Positions 21,952 through 22,419 of a DNA stretch of 22,419 nucleotides are shown here, one piece after another. The DNA comes from a virus. Location: the IMG/VR virus record IMGVR_UViG_3300009514_000096, positions 1 to 22,419 of that record. One strand, 5' to 3'. The position numbers and the translations under genes are program-made. Under the pieces are notes generated by a model. That model saw only the letters and a list, made by a program, of their open reading frames with translations, made no database searches and was not told the origin of the DNA. Numbering within the stretch: the stretch's first letter is position 1; the number at the start of each line of letters is the position of its first letter.

Positions 21952-22003
21952 AAAAAAAACCCAACCGGCATTCGGAGGGTATGAGACGCACCGGCCGGCT
22001 GGG
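21952..22003 (-). terminator. Intrinsic terminator directly before the HNH gene RBS (possible attenuator)
   Basis: Minus-strand stem CCCAGCCGGC / GCCGGTTGGG (10 bp with one G-U), 24-nt loop, then eight T. The SD of the HNH gene begins right after the T-run. Since the candidate promoter lies upstream at 22080-22108, the hairpin sits in the leader and would limit transcription unless overcome. Confidence 0.8.
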
Positions 22004-22072
22004 AAAAAATAGCAGAGTTGCCCCTGTATTTTTTTATATTTTGAATTTGTGTGCATTTTCGGTGTGTCTCAT
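21981..22072. repeat. 13-nt inverted repeat, arms 66 nt apart
   Basis: ATGAGACGCACCG (21981-21993) and CGGTGTGTCTCAT (22060-22072) are complementary at 12 of 13 positions. One arm sits at the predicted start of transcription, the other in the terminator loop. Could be paired operator sites or a long-range RNA pairing. Confidence 0.6.
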
Positions 22073-22079
22073 GTGAAAA

Positions 22080-22108
22080 ATTCTCCCAAACATTAGGCCC
22101 TACGTCAA
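22080..22108 (-). promoter_or_regulatory. Candidate promoter for the right-hand operon
   Basis: TTGACG (22103-22108), 17-nt spacer, GAGAAT (22080-22085). The -35 matches consensus at 5 of 6 positions and the -10 at 4 of 6. Predicted start near 22073, just before the inverted-repeat arm. Confidence 0.5.
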
Positions 22109-22172
22109 CATAAATCGGAACTTTCCCCTATAAAACTTTCAGTAAATCTACCCCTCCTTGACCAGTGGATGT

Positions 22173-22419
22173 TCATAGAAACGGCACCGTGATCTGAGCC
22201 AACCTGTTCTCAGCGATCGTGATGTACTCAGTGTTCAACTCAATGCCGATGTATTCTCGGCGGTTGTTCTTGCAAACCACCCCTGTCGTACCAGCGCCGA
22301 AGAACGGATCTAGGACTACGCCGCCTTCTGGACACCCAGCCTTCACACACGGCACAATCAAGTCCTCTGGGAAGGTAGCGAAGTGTGCGCCTGAGTAGGG
22401 CTTGGTGGTGACCGTCCAG
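22173..22419 (-). CDS. DNA methyltransferase, N4/N6 type, C-terminal fragment
   Basis: The frame enters from the right edge (first full codon TGG at 22418) and ends with TGA at 22173, giving 81 residues of the C-terminus. 'KPYSGAHFATFPEDLIVPCVKAGCP' is followed by VLDPFFGAGTT, the SAM-binding motif I, and 'YIGIELNTEYITIAENRL'. Motif I at the C-terminal end means the catalytic DPPY-type motif lies before it, outside the window (beta-class order). It methylates A or C in DNA. In phages this usually protects against host restriction. No restriction partner is seen here. Confidence 0.9.
   Translation of the reverse strand, partial: WTVTTKPYSGAHFATFPEDLIVPCVKAGCPEGGVVLDPFFGAGTTGVVCKNNRREYIGIELNTEYITIAENRLAQITVPFL

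Larger units (their letters stand above)
21942..22172. other. 231-bp gene-free control region
   Basis: Between the methyltransferase stop and the HNH gene I find no convincing gene. The region holds the candidate promoter (22080-22108), the inverted repeat (21981-22072), an AT-rich stretch (about 22028-22045) and the terminator (21952-22003). An SD-like AAGGAGG (minus strand, about 22153-22159) is not followed by a usable start. Confidence 0.7.

Noticed and set aside
22020-22102. Tiny frames starting with ATG in the control region (12-19 codons)
   Set aside because: No SD, and they overlap the candidate promoter and inverted repeat.

Overview
The window is a contiguous stretch of a tailed double-stranded DNA phage or prophage genome, probably from an uncultivated Gram-negative host. 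Every gene I can support is on the minus strand, so it reads right to left. Phage identity rests on a packaging and head module in canonical order: small terminase, large terminase, portal, coiled-coil scaffold candidate, decoration-protein candidate and Mu gpT-like major capsid protein. Most neighbouring genes overlap by 1-8 nt (ATGA, TAATG), the dense packing of a phage operon. The Gram-negative guess comes from an O-antigen polymerase/ligase family protein and several Sec signal peptides. No integrase, lysin, tail tube, tape measure, tRNA or CRISPR array is visible.

Right end (22419-18018), early/replication-like genes: the C-terminus of a DNA methyltransferase; a 231-bp control region with a candidate promoter, a distant inverted repeat and an intrinsic terminator ending just before the next ribosome binding site; two tandem paralogues sharing a winged-helix-like N-terminus (one fused to an HNH nuclease, the other carrying a 10-nt iteron array inside its linker); small Cys-rich proteins; a NinG-like HNH protein; a tandem double-GroES protein; a secreted BamE-like protein; and a strong terminator at 17974-18004.

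Middle (17968-9407), packaging and head: a candidate promoter follows the terminator at once and leads into a Cys-rich microprotein, terS and terL. Then comes a self-contained promoter-gene-terminator unit (15309-15759) placed between terL and portal, then portal, two small genes, scaffold candidate, a zinc-ribbon microprotein, decoration-like protein and major capsid. The two candidate promoters share a near-identical 14-bp sequence around their -35 element.

Left end (9344-1): where tail genes would be expected there is a mixed cassette of surface-glycan enzymes (O-antigen polymerase/ligase, GT-A glycosyltransferase, sulfotransferase) interleaved with small beta-rich virion-like proteins. 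Two of these small proteins, and the giant repeat fibre that runs off the left edge, carry N-terminal signal peptides. This is the most unusual part of the window. It could be a host-surface remodelling system made of glycan enzymes plus exported fibre-like proteins. That reading is inference: the sequence shows signal peptides, family motifs and tight operon structure, but no demonstrated function.
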